This document shows, in pieces, positions 1-11,488 of a stretch of 64,000 nt of DNA (within the stretch, counting starts at the first letter, position 1; every line of letters begins with the position of its first letter). The position numbers were made by a program, and so were the translations under genes. The notes below the pieces were generated by a model. That model saw only the letters and a list, made by a program, of their open reading frames with translations. It searched no databases and was not told the origin of the DNA. Origin of the DNA: Petunia secreta (taxonomy: Eukaryota; Streptophyta; Magnoliopsida; Solanales; Solanaceae). Location of the stretch: positions 1,426,001-1,490,000 of the forward strand of contig JARKIP010000042.1 of the NCBI GenBank assembly GCA_029990175.1. The letters are read 5' to 3'.

Positions 1-462
1 CTGCCCACTTATTGAGTCATTTTTAATCACCCTTGTTTGTTGTTTGTTTCTTGTCTATCGATTTTGTTTCGGCACATTCGCTCCAGGATTTAGTTCGCCA
101 CGTTTTGAAGGAGCGAATACGACTTCAGCTGTCAGGGTGATCCGGCTTTTATTCAGGATGGCCACCAGTTTTGTGGTTATTATTTCAGTTGCATTTTGTT
201 CCCTTCAGGAGGTATCTGTCTTCTTTCTTACTCTTACATGTCTAGTTTGGATAGCCCTAAACCTAGTATGTTTGGTAGTCTGCTGTAATTTCTTTTGTAC
301 AGCTTAGAGGTATCGGTATAGCTGTGCTTTTTCTAAGTCTTGTTCTTATTTATGAATTGAATTATATTTATTTTCCTAATTTAATTGGTAAGGGTTCGCC
401 CGACGGGTCTAGGGGAGGATGTCGGGTGCCCACACGGCCTAACCAGATTCCAGATCGTGTCA
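1..462 (+). mobile_element. G1 gypsy 5' LTR, 3' portion
   Basis: The last ~460 bp of an LTR that starts outside the window. It ends in GTGTCA directly before a Met-type primer-binding site, and it is a close direct copy of 19151-19612, the end of the same element's 3' LTR. The shared text includes the GGGTGCCC and CGGCCTAACC blocks near the end. The 87-aa open frame inside (44-307) recurs at 19194-19457 only because the LTRs are copies. Confidence 0.85.
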
Positions 463-464
463 GT

Positions 465-480
465 TGGTATCAGAGTCCGG
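465..480 (+). other. G1 primer-binding site (tRNA-Met type)
   Basis: TGGTATCAGAGTCCGG lies 2 bp after the LTR end. It matches the usual plant TGGTATCAGAGC site complementary to the 3' end of initiator tRNA-Met, with changes at the 3' side. It fixes the plus orientation of G1. Confidence 0.85.
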
Positions 481-739
481 TTTAGAGTCTATCCAGACTA
501 AGACAGTGTCTAGTAGAGTCTCGCTGATGGGTACGTAGACGTCCGTACTTAACTACAAGATGCTATGATGGCATTTAGGAAGTTTCACTTCCTTCTTTTC
601 TGATCGTGCGTCGGTCTAGGATGCAAAAGTATTTTCGTTAACTACTTCGTAGTAATTGTGAACCCTCGTGCGATAAATCAGCAAACGGTATGAGTTCAAG
701 ACGAAGCAGTCTAGCCTGGGGCTAGCACTGACGAAGCCA

Positions 740-1830
740 CGAGAGCTTTTTATCGTGCTGACGATCTAGTTACGGAGGTCCCAGCTGTACGAGCTCGCGA
801 TGGGCAAGGGAGCAGGGCCTTGTAGTTCCCTTGGCTCTCTACGATGCTTTTACGAGAATCTTTGTGACGCAGATACTGCAAAAACCTATTATTCGCTAGG
901 CAGCATATCAGGTTGCCGCAGATGGAGACGTTCGGTCTCAGGGAGCTCCTATTCCAGTCCCTGATGCTGCCCTAGTAATTTATGTTCCAGAAGCAGCATG
1001 TGTTGTGCCTCTAGTTATTCTGGCTGGTTAGCTAGCCCGAGTAGTGGCTCGGTCCGAGTGTCTGAAGAGGCTGCATTATTCTACCCAATTGAACCTTCTG
1101 ATGTTATCCTGTGCTAGTTTTTTTTAAATAAAATGATGTCAGCGTATCGTTCAGGCTTTTGATTATATCGAGCGGTATAGTGTTGATTATTCCGCTTTCT
1201 AGTTTCAAGGGTCCAGCATTGAATTGATGGACCGCTATCTTATTAGCTAACTTGGTTCGATTTTTCTCGTAGATTCATGAAAAAGTTCCTTTCATGCAGG
1301 CAGCGAGATGAAAAGCACCGCCAATTTTAGTGGATTAGATAGGGTAGCCTGTCGGTTTCAGAATATGAGATTGAATTCTTTAGGATAGTTATATATGAAC
1401 TAGAACTAGTCCATGAACCTTCCGAGAATGTTCAAGGATTTATTGATGACCTTTCTCATACCTTGAGATCCCAGATGGCTCGAGAAATTGAGATCAGGAC
1501 CTCGTTTGATGTTGTTGTTGATATTGTTCAGAGGTATTAGGCATACCATAAGTTAGAGCGGGAAGAGTTAGAGTGGGAAAGCGAGAGATCCCACGGCCCT
1601 GGTGGGCACGATACCCCCCTTTGGAGGTAAGAGTTCTGATTATTTTGGGAGGTTACTTCCCAGGTTATCTTAGCTTGTGGCGCGTGATTCTCAGAGTGCG
1701 CAAGTAGTTCGTCAAGATCGGAGTCAGTTTTCTCTTTGTAGCTATCAATAATCTGTCCAGTTTCAATTTTTAGCGAAAAGGTATTATCATTGTCGTGAGT
1801 TTGGTTATCCTTTGGGGAGTTTTCCCTTAC
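740..1830 (+). pseudogene. G1 gag remnant (Tekay/Del-like)
   Basis: Degenerate gag polyprotein of G1. The clearest stretch is 1410-1600: read in frame it gives the segment around FIDDLSHTLRSQMAREIE, which aligns with FIDGLSATLRSSMAREIE of the better preserved G2 gag in this window, and then a counterpart of the KELERDSKRSRG block. At about 1780-1817 there is a decayed CCHC zinc knuckle (YHCREFGY). The upstream part (740-1330) aligns only loosely. Many stops and indels, so no product is expected. Gag would form the virus-like particle and bind element RNA. Confidence 0.7.
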
Positions 1831-1989
1831 TCCAGCAAGTAGACAGTCGTCATTCTTCTTGCCCTCAGGTACCTGCCCAGTCGCAGGGATTTCATTTAGA
1901 TCTCAATCAGCCAGAGAAATTCCACGATCCAATAAAGGTTGAGAGCGTGGTGGCAGTTATTCTTCAGAAGGTAATTATCAGTGTAGCGG

Positions 1990-2340
1990 CTTAGTTCAGC
2001 CACAGAGGCAGTTTTATGAACTGCCAGTCTGGCAGGATGCTGAGGCATCCGATATAGTAGACCCATGTATTTCTTCTTCCCTTATATGTGAGTAAGATTT
2101 GATTCATCCGATCGATCTGGAGATGGTCTGTGATATCATGTTCCTTGGTTTCCTTGGATATTATTTCTATTAAGAATCGGTTGCGGTAGAGGGGCGAGCT
2201 TCTGGTATGATTTATTCCTGGCATTCGTAAGACCCTACTAATTTATTTGGTCTAAATGTGATAGATTTGGGAGTGAGTGTCGGTATTGTCTGGTTGGCAT
2301 CTTATTGTGCCACCTTCTATTATTATGTCAAATTAGTTTA
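1990..2340 (+). pseudogene. G1 protease remnant
   Basis: Fragments corresponding to the aspartic protease region of G2 are visible in order: a PVWQDAEAS segment (G2: PARQDAVAS), then a diverged middle, then a VIDLGVSVGIVWLASYCAT-like segment (G2: DFDVIIGMDWLASCYAT). Frames change and stops interrupt it. The D-[ST]-G active-site triad is not readable. Confidence 0.55.
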
Positions 2341-3508
2341 CCTCTATTCTCGGAATTCCGTGTTGCTTGGATGATGGGATTCTAGTTCATCCCCATCAGA
2401 GGGTGTCAATGTTTCTTCCGGTGTAAAGTGGTTAGTAAGTAATATTCAATCTACGTATCTCCTCTTGGTTCAAAACGCTAGTACAGTCATGTTATCTCAT
2501 GAGCTTATCTAGGTTATAAGAGGGTTTTCTGGTAAATTGTTGAGTTTCTTCTTATTGGGAGGTTAAATTGGCATAGATGTCATTCCATAAAGCTTATGTA
2601 ATGTCTATTTCTTCAATTGTGATTCTTTGGCTAGCCTGACTCGGAGGTAGTCTACCACTGGTAGCCAAGCAATAAGAATATGAGCTTCCTGAAGCTCTAA
2701 TTGTCTCTATCCTCAGTCCATTGCCATCTCTTCTTTGTCCGACACTAGTGAGCTTATGCGGTCAGTAGCCTCTTATGATGTTCCCTATGTTGAGCCAGAG
2801 TGCGTGTCAAGGTAGCTGGGTAAGCATATTGTTGTTTTTCAAGGCTGCTAGGGTAATGAGAGGCGTCATTTGACCTTTGATTTGATCCATCCGGCGGTGG
2901 TGCTTACAGAAAATGTATGGAGTTGTGAACTTGAGAGTTGCAGCTGTTTGACAACTCGAGAGAGTAATTTGGTAGCTCAGGTCTGAGCCGCGTTCTCTAT
3001 TTAGCTAAGTCTTCCTTAATGCAGCTGATTGTGCGTGGATGACTATTTCTATTCAAATTAGTTGTTTGAGTTTATGCTCTGAGTGGAGGAGTCTTCCTCC
3101 AATTAATACCGAATCATAATGTTAAATCTCTAAGGTGTTGCTGAAGCGTAAGCTAATTCTTTGTTTCGTCGAGTTGTTCTATATCGAAAAGTATATCGAT
3201 GAGGTGATTCACCGACAGAATCATATTAATCCATCCAGAGTTTCGTGTATCTTTGTTTCGAAAATATAGAGCTCTCCTCTCATGATCAAGGAAGGATCAG
3301 CTTAATCAGAATAAGCTGGTGTTATGATATTATCCAGATATATTTTTTTCAAAGAGTTCGGCTGCGTGTTATAATTCTGATTATGCAATCATGAGATAAA
3401 GTCTGTGGGATATTTTATGAAGGTCGTTCAAGTTTTTTGTTATCTGTGTAAATTTTTCTTTAGACTTGGGCTCGTACGAGAACGAACGAGAGTCTAAGTG
3501 GAGGAGAA
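2341..3508 (+). pseudogene. G1 remaining internal region, pol unrecognisable
   Basis: A chromovirus would carry RT, RNase H and integrase here (over 3 kb), yet only ~1.2 kb separates the protease relic from the 3' LTR. No RT, RNase H or integrase motif could be read in any frame, so most of pol has been deleted or has decayed. The stretch ends in a purine-rich tract at 3495-3508 (AAGTGGAGGAGAA) that resembles the polypurine tract of G2 and serves as the junction with the 3' LTR. Confidence 0.55.
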
Positions 3509-4429
3509 TGAAACGACATCGGTCAGTCATTTCAGAAGTTAAGACTCTGATTGGCGTGCCAATAATTTTAAAATATTCGTAAGCTATATTAGGACATGTC
3601 TGTAAAATTTGAGCAAAATCAGACCTCGTTTGCTAGATATCGGAAGAAAATTTTAGTTTTTATTGTCGATAAATATTAAAAAGAGATTTTCGAGCTCGGT
3701 TTTGGCGAATGAGCTCCGATGCAAAATTCGAAAGCGCAGTTAGGTTCGTATGATTATTTGTGACTTTTGTGATCTTTCGAAAGTGAATTTTGAGTTTGTT
3801 CGGCTAGTTCCGCTAAAATGCTGAAAGTTAAATAATTTGACCTTTTTCCATTTAATTTGCATATTGAGTTTCGGGAGTCCGATTTGAGATCCGCCTTAGC
3901 ATGTGTATTACATATATTTTTTATAACTTGTACGCAAAAGTTAGAATTATTTCGAGTATCATAAGGGTACTGTCTTAATTTTTGATTAAGAAAAGAAAAT
4001 AAAAAGAAAAAGGAAAAGACAAAAGAATATAAAAGAAAGAAAAGGAAAGAAATAAAGACAACAGAACAGAGAAAAGGAACAGAAACGGATAAGCTCAGAA
4101 GCAACAAAAAAATGCCAGAAAATGATAAAAGAGCCGGAAAAAGATAGAATTTTCACCCCGAAATATTTAGCAGGATCGTTTGGCAGTAAATCCAAAGGAT
4201 AAAGCGGTTGTTGAGTAATCGTGCTAACATTGTAACAAGGTAAGTGTTTATATCCATTTCTTTGGAGGCCCTTGGCCTTGTGGATATTCTACCACGTGTT
4301 CCTTACGTGTATAGCTGCCGATAGGCGTACTCATTACGCCTTAGCATTGAATTTATATTGTATATTATATGTTATGCCCTGTTGTTGGTATTGCATTGAG
4401 AATATGAGCATTGCACTCTGGTTTTGAGC

Positions 4430-4868
4430 ATTGCATATACTTTTTAGTAATCAATGAGAGTCCCGAGCCGGTGAAGGGTCATTATTGCATATACTTCCCG
4501 GTAATCGATGAGAGTCCCGAGCCGGTGAAGGGTCATAATTTTATATACTTCCCGGTTGGCGATGAGAGTCCCGCACCGGTGAAGGGTCATTATTGCATAT
4601 ACTTCCCGGTAATCGATGAGAGTCCCGAGCCGATGAAGGGTCATTATTGCATATACTTCCCGATTGGCGATTAGAGTCCCGCACCGGTGAAGTGTCATTA
4701 TTGCATATACTTCCCGGTAATCGACGAAAGTCCCGAGCCGGTGAAGGGTCATTATTGCATATACTTCCTGGTAATCGATGAGAGTCCCGAGCAGGTGAAA
4801 GGTCATTATTGCGTATATCTCCTGGTAGATGATGAGAGTCCCACGCCGAAGATAGGTATCAGGCATAT
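4430..4868 (+). repeat. 54-bp tandem array in G1 LTR (~8 copies)
   Basis: Unit of about 54 bp containing GAGAGTCCCGAGCCGGTGAA and GGGTCATTATTGCATATAC. Copies differ by a few bases, such as GTAATCGATGAG against GTTGGCGATGAG. Because 54 is divisible by three, the array is open in several frames and gives repetitive spurious proteins on both strands. Confidence 0.9.
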
Positions 4869-5014
4869 GTGACTGCATTGCATCGTACCGCATTCATCCC
4901 ATCTCATTGCACCGCATACTGACTATTGTGTGAATTGTATTGTGTTTTATGTATGCGGTATGTATACCATGTTGTGGACATATCTTAGTTTGCCCATATA
5001 TTTCTGGCTCGTAT

Positions 5015-5110
5015 CTCGGGTTGCACGCCGCAATAGTATGAATACATGGATCGGGTTGCACGCCGCGACATTATGAATCTATGGATCGGGTTGCACGCCG
5101 CAACAATATG
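5015..5110 (+). repeat. 35-bp tandem array in G1 LTR (3 copies)
   Basis: Three units with the core CGGGTTGCACGCCGC, starting at about 5015, 5050 and 5085, i.e. period 35. Confidence 0.85.
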
Positions 5111-5289
5111 TATTTCTGATTATTGATATGTTTGGGATACCTGGCTATCTTATGTTCCTGGTTGTTAATGAGTTTATGATTCCATACGTGTTTCCAGTTA
5201 TTATCTGGATTTGCGTTTTTCATAATTTAAATAAGAGGAATTTGGTTTATCTGTTTCTTTTCTCCCTGGCTAGCTAACTATTCTTTGAG

Positions 5290-5294
5290 GTGGC
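5290..5294 (+). repeat. O1 target-site duplication, left copy (GTGGC)
   Basis: GTGGC precedes the O1 5' LTR and is repeated at 19141-19145 directly after the O1 3' LTR. A 5 bp duplication is normal for gypsy-type integrases. Removing O1 restores a continuous G1 LTR. Confidence 0.9.
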
Positions 5295-6243
5295 TGTTGA
5301 CACCAAATTTTGTCCCTCCTTTTTCTAAAATTGACTATAATTTAACTTAAAGATGCAATTTGACTATTTGTGCAAAATGTGCATTAGAAAGCCTGCATTT
5401 ACGTGCGTTATCCCCTACTTATATATTATATATGTAAATGTGACTATATTACGTAATTTTGCATCATTTAGGCTATTTGTCAAATGTGATTGTTTGTGCA
5501 AGTTTAGTGTAATTACAACATTTATTAGATAACTGTAGCTTTAATAAATATCTGCAGTTATTTAATTAGTTTAAGTTGCAGGCTAATTTCTTTTATGTGT
5601 ACATTTTACGTGTGGTATCCCCTATTTATACATTATATATTCTAATTGCGATTATATTACGTAATTTATATCATTCGGGCTATTTGTCAAAAGGTGACTA
5701 TTGGCGTAATTTACTGTTGTTTTATAATTAATGTGATTATTTATTCTTAAATGGTTTAATTTGACCTCAATTATTTTATATTTATCTTTTTTTTTCACTT
5801 TTATACATAATATATATTATTTATTTATAATTTTTATTTGTTTAACACCTTTAAGTAAATTATTAGTCTAATTAATTGCATCACAGTCTAATTTATACTT
5901 TTCACCACATTCCTTTTTCGGAATTCAAATTTTTTCCTTCATTCGAACCTAGACCAAAGATTGGTCCAAATACATTTTTAATGTTTGAGTTTTACCCAAG
6001 ACAAGATAGTCAAATGCCCCTTTTCTTGAATTTTAAAAGGTGATTCTTCTAATTAATTCCTAGTTCCTATAATCACTCGTTTTCCCTTTTCTACTCTAAG
6101 CAACGTTCTTTTATTTCTATGGAACATATCTATCCATAAAATGGATTATGAGGGAGATTCTGATAATCCCTTAAAGGACTCCTATGATCCCGTCTGACCC
6201 TTGAATTTGGTTTCACACCCCAACGTCTCTCATCTTGAATTGC

Positions 6244-6250
6244 TATATAT
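6244..6250 (+). promoter_or_regulatory. Candidate TATA box of O1 LTR
   Basis: TATATAT followed within ~30 bp by an A/G-rich stretch and then a CT-rich leader. The same motif is at 17269-17275 in the 3' LTR. The position about one third into a long LTR is plausible for the U3/R boundary. There is no direct evidence of a start site. Confidence 0.35.
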
Positions 6251-7459
6251 GCAGTGAAAGAAAGGCCATTAAAGGAGGGGACAATACACACAGGACCCCT
6301 TCTTGGAGTCTTCTTCCTCCTCCTTCAAATTCATTTTTACACCCCCTCGACACTATCATCTTTCACTTTCTCACAAAATCCACACCCACCATCGACGATA
6401 CACACACAGAGAGATTCGAAGAGGGTAAAGAGAAACAGAGGGGAAAACGGGGTGGGTAGTACAGATCAAGAACCAGTGGTGAAAAGCATCACCACCACCG
6501 GAATCGCCAAACCCAAACTCGCCGGTGACTTTCGTTCCTCCCATTGACTGTTATTGGAACAATAGCTGAGGAGAAAGAAGAAGGGGTGGCAGCGACGCCG
6601 CTGAGGCCGGTGGTCGCTCCCCTTTCTCCTCCATCTAATTGTTGCTCCGCTATTTGCCATCGCCGGAAAAGCTGCATCTGGCTTTGTCAATTTATACAAT
6701 CTGCTCGTTTCCATGAGAACCTTATGGCCTCTTGGCTAAACTCAGATCTGCTCTTATATCTCTACTGATGCTTACGTTATGTGTTCGTATTTGGCTATGA
6801 ACTTTGTTGATGGTTCTTCTATATGGTGCAGATGTTGGCTCTGCCATACTATGGGTCTTGCTGTATTTTTGTTCTGCTATAACTTTGTTGGCCGCACTTA
6901 GTTATTTAATTCTTGTATTACGTTGTTCGGTCATTGAGTTTTTTTTTTTTTAACTAATTGGAACAGAATACTACTAATCATTTCTTTTTAAGAGTTTACA
7001 GGCCCTTTGCTTTATGTTGTTGGCTCTGCTACGACTTGCGCATTACTATGTTAAGGCAGTCTATAATCAATGTTGAGGCTACGGGTTGATTTGAATAGAT
7101 ACTACAAGGCCAATGACTTTTGGAGGCCAATACAAGTCCCGTCCCGTATATACCGTCCCTTTACGTGTCCCGGAAATAAACAAAATAGGCGATGACGATG
7201 CATATCACTTTGCAAAGTAAGCGATAGCGGTGTAGTGGGATTGGAGGTGCTTGGCATGGCAACACGACCGGCTCCGTGTTTGCAGCCGTACCGACATCCC
7301 TAACCTCTTCTTGACGCGATACATATTCTGAACCTAAACTTTCAAAAACTCTCTTTTTTCTCTTTTTGCTTTCCTTTTATTACTGTTATTACTATAATTA
7401 CTATTATTTTTTATTATTACTAACATTTTTATTTTCATTATTATTGCTACTATTATCGT

Positions 7460-7474
7460 TACTACTACTACTAC

Positions 7475-7535
<61 letters not shown>
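7460..7535 (+). repeat. (TTA)n/(ACT)n microsatellite in O1 5' LTR
   Basis: Short ACT run, then an uninterrupted ATT/TTA run to 7535. It encodes a poly-leucine artefact frame. The 3' LTR counterpart at about 18490-18559 has a different interior and length, as expected for slippage after insertion. Confidence 0.95.
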
Positions 7536-8089
7536 GTCGTTTGTTACTTTACTAATTCAGTTTTATATTTTTGCGAGGTACTTCCTGACAAGATTCATTA
7601 AAAGCGACATCATTGGAGGAGATAAATGTGCCAAAAATATTTACTATTGTATTTTTGGCTTATTGTTCAATTTTCAGCACACACTAATTTTGTTTATTTT
7701 GCAAGGTCCATTTAATTGAAGTTTGCTAAGGAAGAAAACAATTAGAGAAGATGAATCCTTTATTTTAAATTCCATTTTATGTACTCGTATATTCTAGTGA
7801 AAGATGTCCAATTTTATTAAGTTTAATTTATTTTAAATCTCAATTATTTAGTCCGGCCGGTAACCACATTTAGTGGGGCTCGAGAGGTGCCTAAACCCTT
7901 CCTCTCGAGTTAACCTGAACCTCTTACCTAAAATCCTGGTTTGTAGACTAAGTTTCAGAATTAATTGTAAAATCGGCTAGAAATAAAATAGGTGCCCTAA
8001 TACGCCTAGTCTTTACCCGTGAGTCCCAATAAGTCGAGCCATGTTCTGAACTCTAAAGGGGGTTCGGGAAAAAATGGGTGTCGACAGAA

Positions 8090-8107
8090 TGGCGACTCCG
8101 CTGGGGA
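8090..8107 (+). other. O1 primer-binding site (tRNA-Arg type)
   Basis: TGGCGACTCCGCTGGGGA begins 3 bp after the LTR end. From memory, Ogre elements use a site complementary to the 3' end of tRNA-Arg with TGGCGACTCC at its start, unlike the TGGTATCAGAGC site of most plant elements. The same site follows the O2 LTR at 20964. It supports assignment to the Ogre/Tat lineage. Confidence 0.8.
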
Positions 8108-9868
8108 TATCAAGGTTCAAACCATAACAGACTTTTAATTGGGATTCTTTTCATTTATTTTCTTATTTTCGTTATTTCTCAAAACTAATATTTCTTTCTT
8201 TTCCTTTTGCAGGTTTGAAGTTTAGTTTTCTATTTACTTGCGTTTTATTTATTATCTGTAATTGTTATTTTGTTTATATTTCCTCCACTCCTGCAATTTT
8301 TTTTTTTTACACTTGCACACACCATAAACGGTTACGTAGATCTCACGGCCGTTTCACTCTCAAAAACCCTTTAGGGGGAACGGTTGGGGTATAGTTGGTC
8401 CGTGGTACAACCAACAACTCCAAATATTTCCACCCCTTTGCTGTCCGCCTGGGGGAACTATGTTCTTGTCTAGTAAACCCACTCTCGACACAACACGTCC
8501 TACACTTTTCAAATCTTCCATGAATTTTCTAAATATTTTTCTTTTAAAATAATTTCGCTTCATATATTGTCTAGTTCATAATATCCTAAACTTAAGTTAT
8601 TTTCGAATCTTCTAAATCTTTTTCACTTCATAATTCTTTTGTCTTTTTTTCGAAAATTTCAACCTATTTTCCAGAATTAAATAGTTTGTTTCTCCCTTTT
8701 AAATTTTATTTTTAAAAAAAAAAAAAAAATTCTATATGTGCACCATTTCCATAAATTTGCCAAATTTTTTTCTTAAAACAGGTTTCACTTCATAAATCTT
8801 TTCGTATTTTGAAAATATATCGCCTAACTCTATTAGCTTGCTTTTCAAAATTAACTTATTTTATTTGTCTCTCCCTCCTTTAAAAGTTGGTAAAATATTT
8901 GCATCTTTTCTTTTTCGTGATTTTTAATATTGTCTGGTTTATATTAATTCTATCTTTCGAAACTAACGCGTTTGTTCTTATCCTTCTAAAATCATTTTAC
9001 AAAATACTTCAATATGTATGCATCATTTTACAAAACATATGCATTTCTTTCAAAACTTGTGCATTTCTTTTAAAATTTGTGCATATCATGCATACCTTCC
9101 GCCACTCCTGGCAAGTTTCTAAATCGAGCGGTGGTTATGACCACCTCTTCCCTCACAAAAATCTTCTTTTAGGGGGAATAACTTGGAACCCATTTGGTCC
9201 GAGACGTTCCCGCTCCTGAGTTGTCCTCTTGGGAGGATAATAAAACTCGGTCTAGCCAACTTCATTCCTTAGTAACAATGCTAGGAATCATACATCATGA
9301 CATATCATTTAGTCGACTTGTTTTCAAGTCCGATAGGCCAACTTATTCAAGCAATCTGAACGGGTTTTTGGCCTTAAAAAGTGTTAAACATGATTTATTA
9401 GCATATACTTAAAGGATTGAACGTGCAAATGTAGACCGTTTATGAGAATTATTCAGCATTCAATGCCATTCAAAGGCACAAATGGTAATCGAAGAGGCAT
9501 CAAAGCCGAAATTGAATCAGAAGTGACTGTTATTCCTAAGCGGTGGAATCATTCTGTATTCAATGCTATTCAAACGCGCCAAAGGTAACCGAAAAGGCAT
9601 TAAAGGCCCAATTTAAAGCAGAAATAATCGCTTGATAGACGGGATGACGCATAATGCACAATTATTCTTTAAGCACTATATAAAGACTTGACATCCTTGG
9701 CATGTCATAAGTCCATTAGCAATTTCCTTCTGAAGCGTCTAAATGACACATCTTTTCATATTCTCTGTTGCATCATTTTCAAAAGCTCGTGCCACACGTT
9801 AATCGTTTGCTTACAACCAAAATCTAGGCATCTTCCGTCCCTTTTTCCCTTATCTTTTCCAAAGGATC
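8108..9868 (+). other. O1 5' leader, non-coding
   Basis: A 1.76 kb leader between primer-binding site and ORF1, T/A-rich. It has blocks conserved with O2 (8300-8470 against 21195-21370; 9060-9240 against 22130-22340). At about 9445-9640 it holds two copies of a ~100 bp unit starting near ATTCAATGC-ATTCAAA; O2 has four copies. No convincing coding frame. Confidence 0.7.
9445..9640 (+). repeat. ~100-bp tandem unit in O1 leader, 2 copies
   Basis: Two diverged units carrying TTCAATGCCATTCAAAGGCA or TTCAATGCTATTCAAACGCG, then GAAGAGGCAT/GAAAAGGCAT and CAGAAGTGAC/CAGAAATAAT. They correspond to the four-copy array of O2. Confidence 0.7.
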
Positions 9869-11488
9869 ATGGCCAATAGAACATTTGACATGGTTACTGA
9901 AATCCCTCAGTTACTCAAAGATTGGTGGGGAAACTTAAGCATATATCAACAAGACCGAGTTAAAGTGGTGTTGGGGAACCTAATTTCACTAATGGAGCAC
10001 ACTGCAATAAAAAGGATAGTAAAAGCAGCAGTTCACTATTGGGATGCGGACCGAGCGGTTTTCCATTTCGGGAGTGTTGAATTGACACCACTACTGGAGG
10101 AAATAGGTGGATTAACTCAGCTGTCGTTTGAAAGTAAAGAAGTCTTGATGCCTGAGAACATTACACCCGAGGAGTTTTTCGAAACGGTAGGGTTTAAGCC
10201 CGAGTTATGCACAGACAGTATAAGGCAGTCAGGAATTTCTCTAACTTCCCTCTACATAAAATTTTGGTATGGAGAAGCATTTCAAGAATCTGAAGACTTT
10301 TTCAGCATTAACCAGGCAGAGTGGCAAGAGCGGAGAGTACTTGCTTTTGTCACCAGCTTTTTAGGGACCGTCGTGTTTCTACAACACAAAGGACGAGTCG
10401 ACGTTTGCATAGTATCAATCGCTGCTGTCCTACTCAAAGATTGTGACAAGAAATACACTTTGGTACCTATGATCGTTGCAGAACTTTACCGAGCTTTAGA
10501 AAGTTGCAAGAAGGGAGCTGGTTTCTTCGAAGGTTGCAATTTGCTTTTGCGAACTTGGTTGATGGAACATTTGCAAAAGGTGAACAGCACAGACCAAGGC
10601 TTCCACCCCATACCGAGAGAAAACTATATCTTGACACATATCACCCGCATGAACAGTGCTCTTGAAAAGTAGGACCGGCCAACAACCACTGAAGGCTGGC
10701 ACCGCAGGCTTTCTCAGTCGACATCTGAAGACATACAATGGATGTTTGATTACTTTCCCAGCACAACAGTAATCACACGATCCGAAAGAGACTCATTTCT
10801 CATCTTAGTGGGCTTTAGAGGAGTTTTCCCATACACTCCTTTAAGGGCGCTTAGACAAGCAGGGAGAAAGCAGATTGTACCCCAAATTGCAGACATCGGA
10901 AGTTTCAAAGCTGATATTTTTGGAGGGATGATACCATTCAAAGAAAAGATATTAGAACTTTGGAAGGAAAGGCATCGAATGGGGTCCGAGACTATTGGAC
11001 GAGACAAGTTTGACGCAGGCTATGATGAAGATTACCCAGACTGGCTCAGGAAAGACATAGCAAAGGCAGTTCAACCAAGAGCAACAAGAAAAAGGAAAAG
11101 AAATGCCGATGAATTGGAATCTGAGTGTAAGAGGCTACACAAAAAACTGGCAAAGGCACGAGGGAAAATAGCAAAGAATCAAAGTTTAGTCGAAGCAAAG
11201 AGCAAAGAAAAGGACAAATGGCACAATAAGGCAGAACTTCTGACAAAACGCATAGAGTCTATCGGTGTATGGGCTAGCGAAGGAATGAACTCTGTGGCTG
11301 ACAAAGGAATAGAAGAGAAAGGAAGGCAGGCTTGGGAAATGTTGAAAAACTTCACATTCGACATATCCCGGCTCTTAACCGACGCAGACAATATCATCTT
11401 TCAAGGAGACTCATCAGGGGCAAGTTCGTCTAACGAAGGTTCGTCCGAAGAGGAAGAAGATGAATCTTCTGGGGATGGATCAACATGA
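9869..11488 (+). pseudogene. O1 ORF1, Ogre-type accessory protein, one nonsense codon
   Basis: A 539-codon frame starting at ATGGCC, interrupted once by an in-frame TAG at 10670-10672; O3 has TGG (Trp) there, so the change is a single base. Residues ~1-390 form one block containing KDWWGNLS near 17-24, VFHFGSVELTPLLEEIGG near 70-90, and FLILVGFRGVFPYTP just after the stop. It resembles the plant domain often annotated as DUF7745 or 'plant mobile domain'-like in transposon proteins (recalled, not searched). A basic patch RKRKR lies at 407-411, a charged heptad-like region (probable coiled coil) at ~413-466, and an acidic Ser/Glu tail at ~522-534. Ogre elements carry an ORF1 of unknown function upstream of gag; here it is the only coding region. 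No gag, protease, RT or integrase follows. The stop would truncate the protein to 267 aa unless read through. Confidence 0.8.

Larger units (their letters stand above)
3509..5294 (+). mobile_element. G1 3' LTR, left part
   Basis: Begins TGAAACGAC directly after the polypurine tract and runs to the O1 insertion point. The rest of the LTR resumes at 19146, so this LTR is ~2.25 kb once O1 is ignored. It holds two tandem arrays, listed separately. Confidence 0.8.
5295..8086 (+). mobile_element. O1 5' LTR (Ogre/Tat-like)
   Basis: A 2.79 kb LTR bounded by TGTTGACACC and GGTGTCGACA, imperfect terminal inverted repeats with TG..CA ends. It is nearly identical over its length to 16319-19140, so O1 inserted recently. 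Differences seen: an indel in the TTA microsatellite, a few substitutions, and a 30 bp stretch present in the 3' LTR (19035-19064) but missing here at about 8011. A TATA-like TATATAT lies at 6244-6250, followed by a CT-rich leader, a plausible promoter and R region. The open frames at 6235-6768 exist in both LTRs and are not considered genes. Confidence 0.93.

Noticed and set aside
4411..4893. Repetitive proteins on both strands
   Set aside because: Direct translation of the 54 bp array in the G1 LTR.
6235..6768. Cluster of 60-97 aa frames on both strands, identical at 17279-17793
   Set aside because: They are in the LTR leader and conserved only because the two LTRs are copies; no domain or codon signal.
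7366..7719. 117-aa poly-Leu frame, repeated at 18393-18743
   Set aside because: Translation of the TTA microsatellite in both O1 LTRs.
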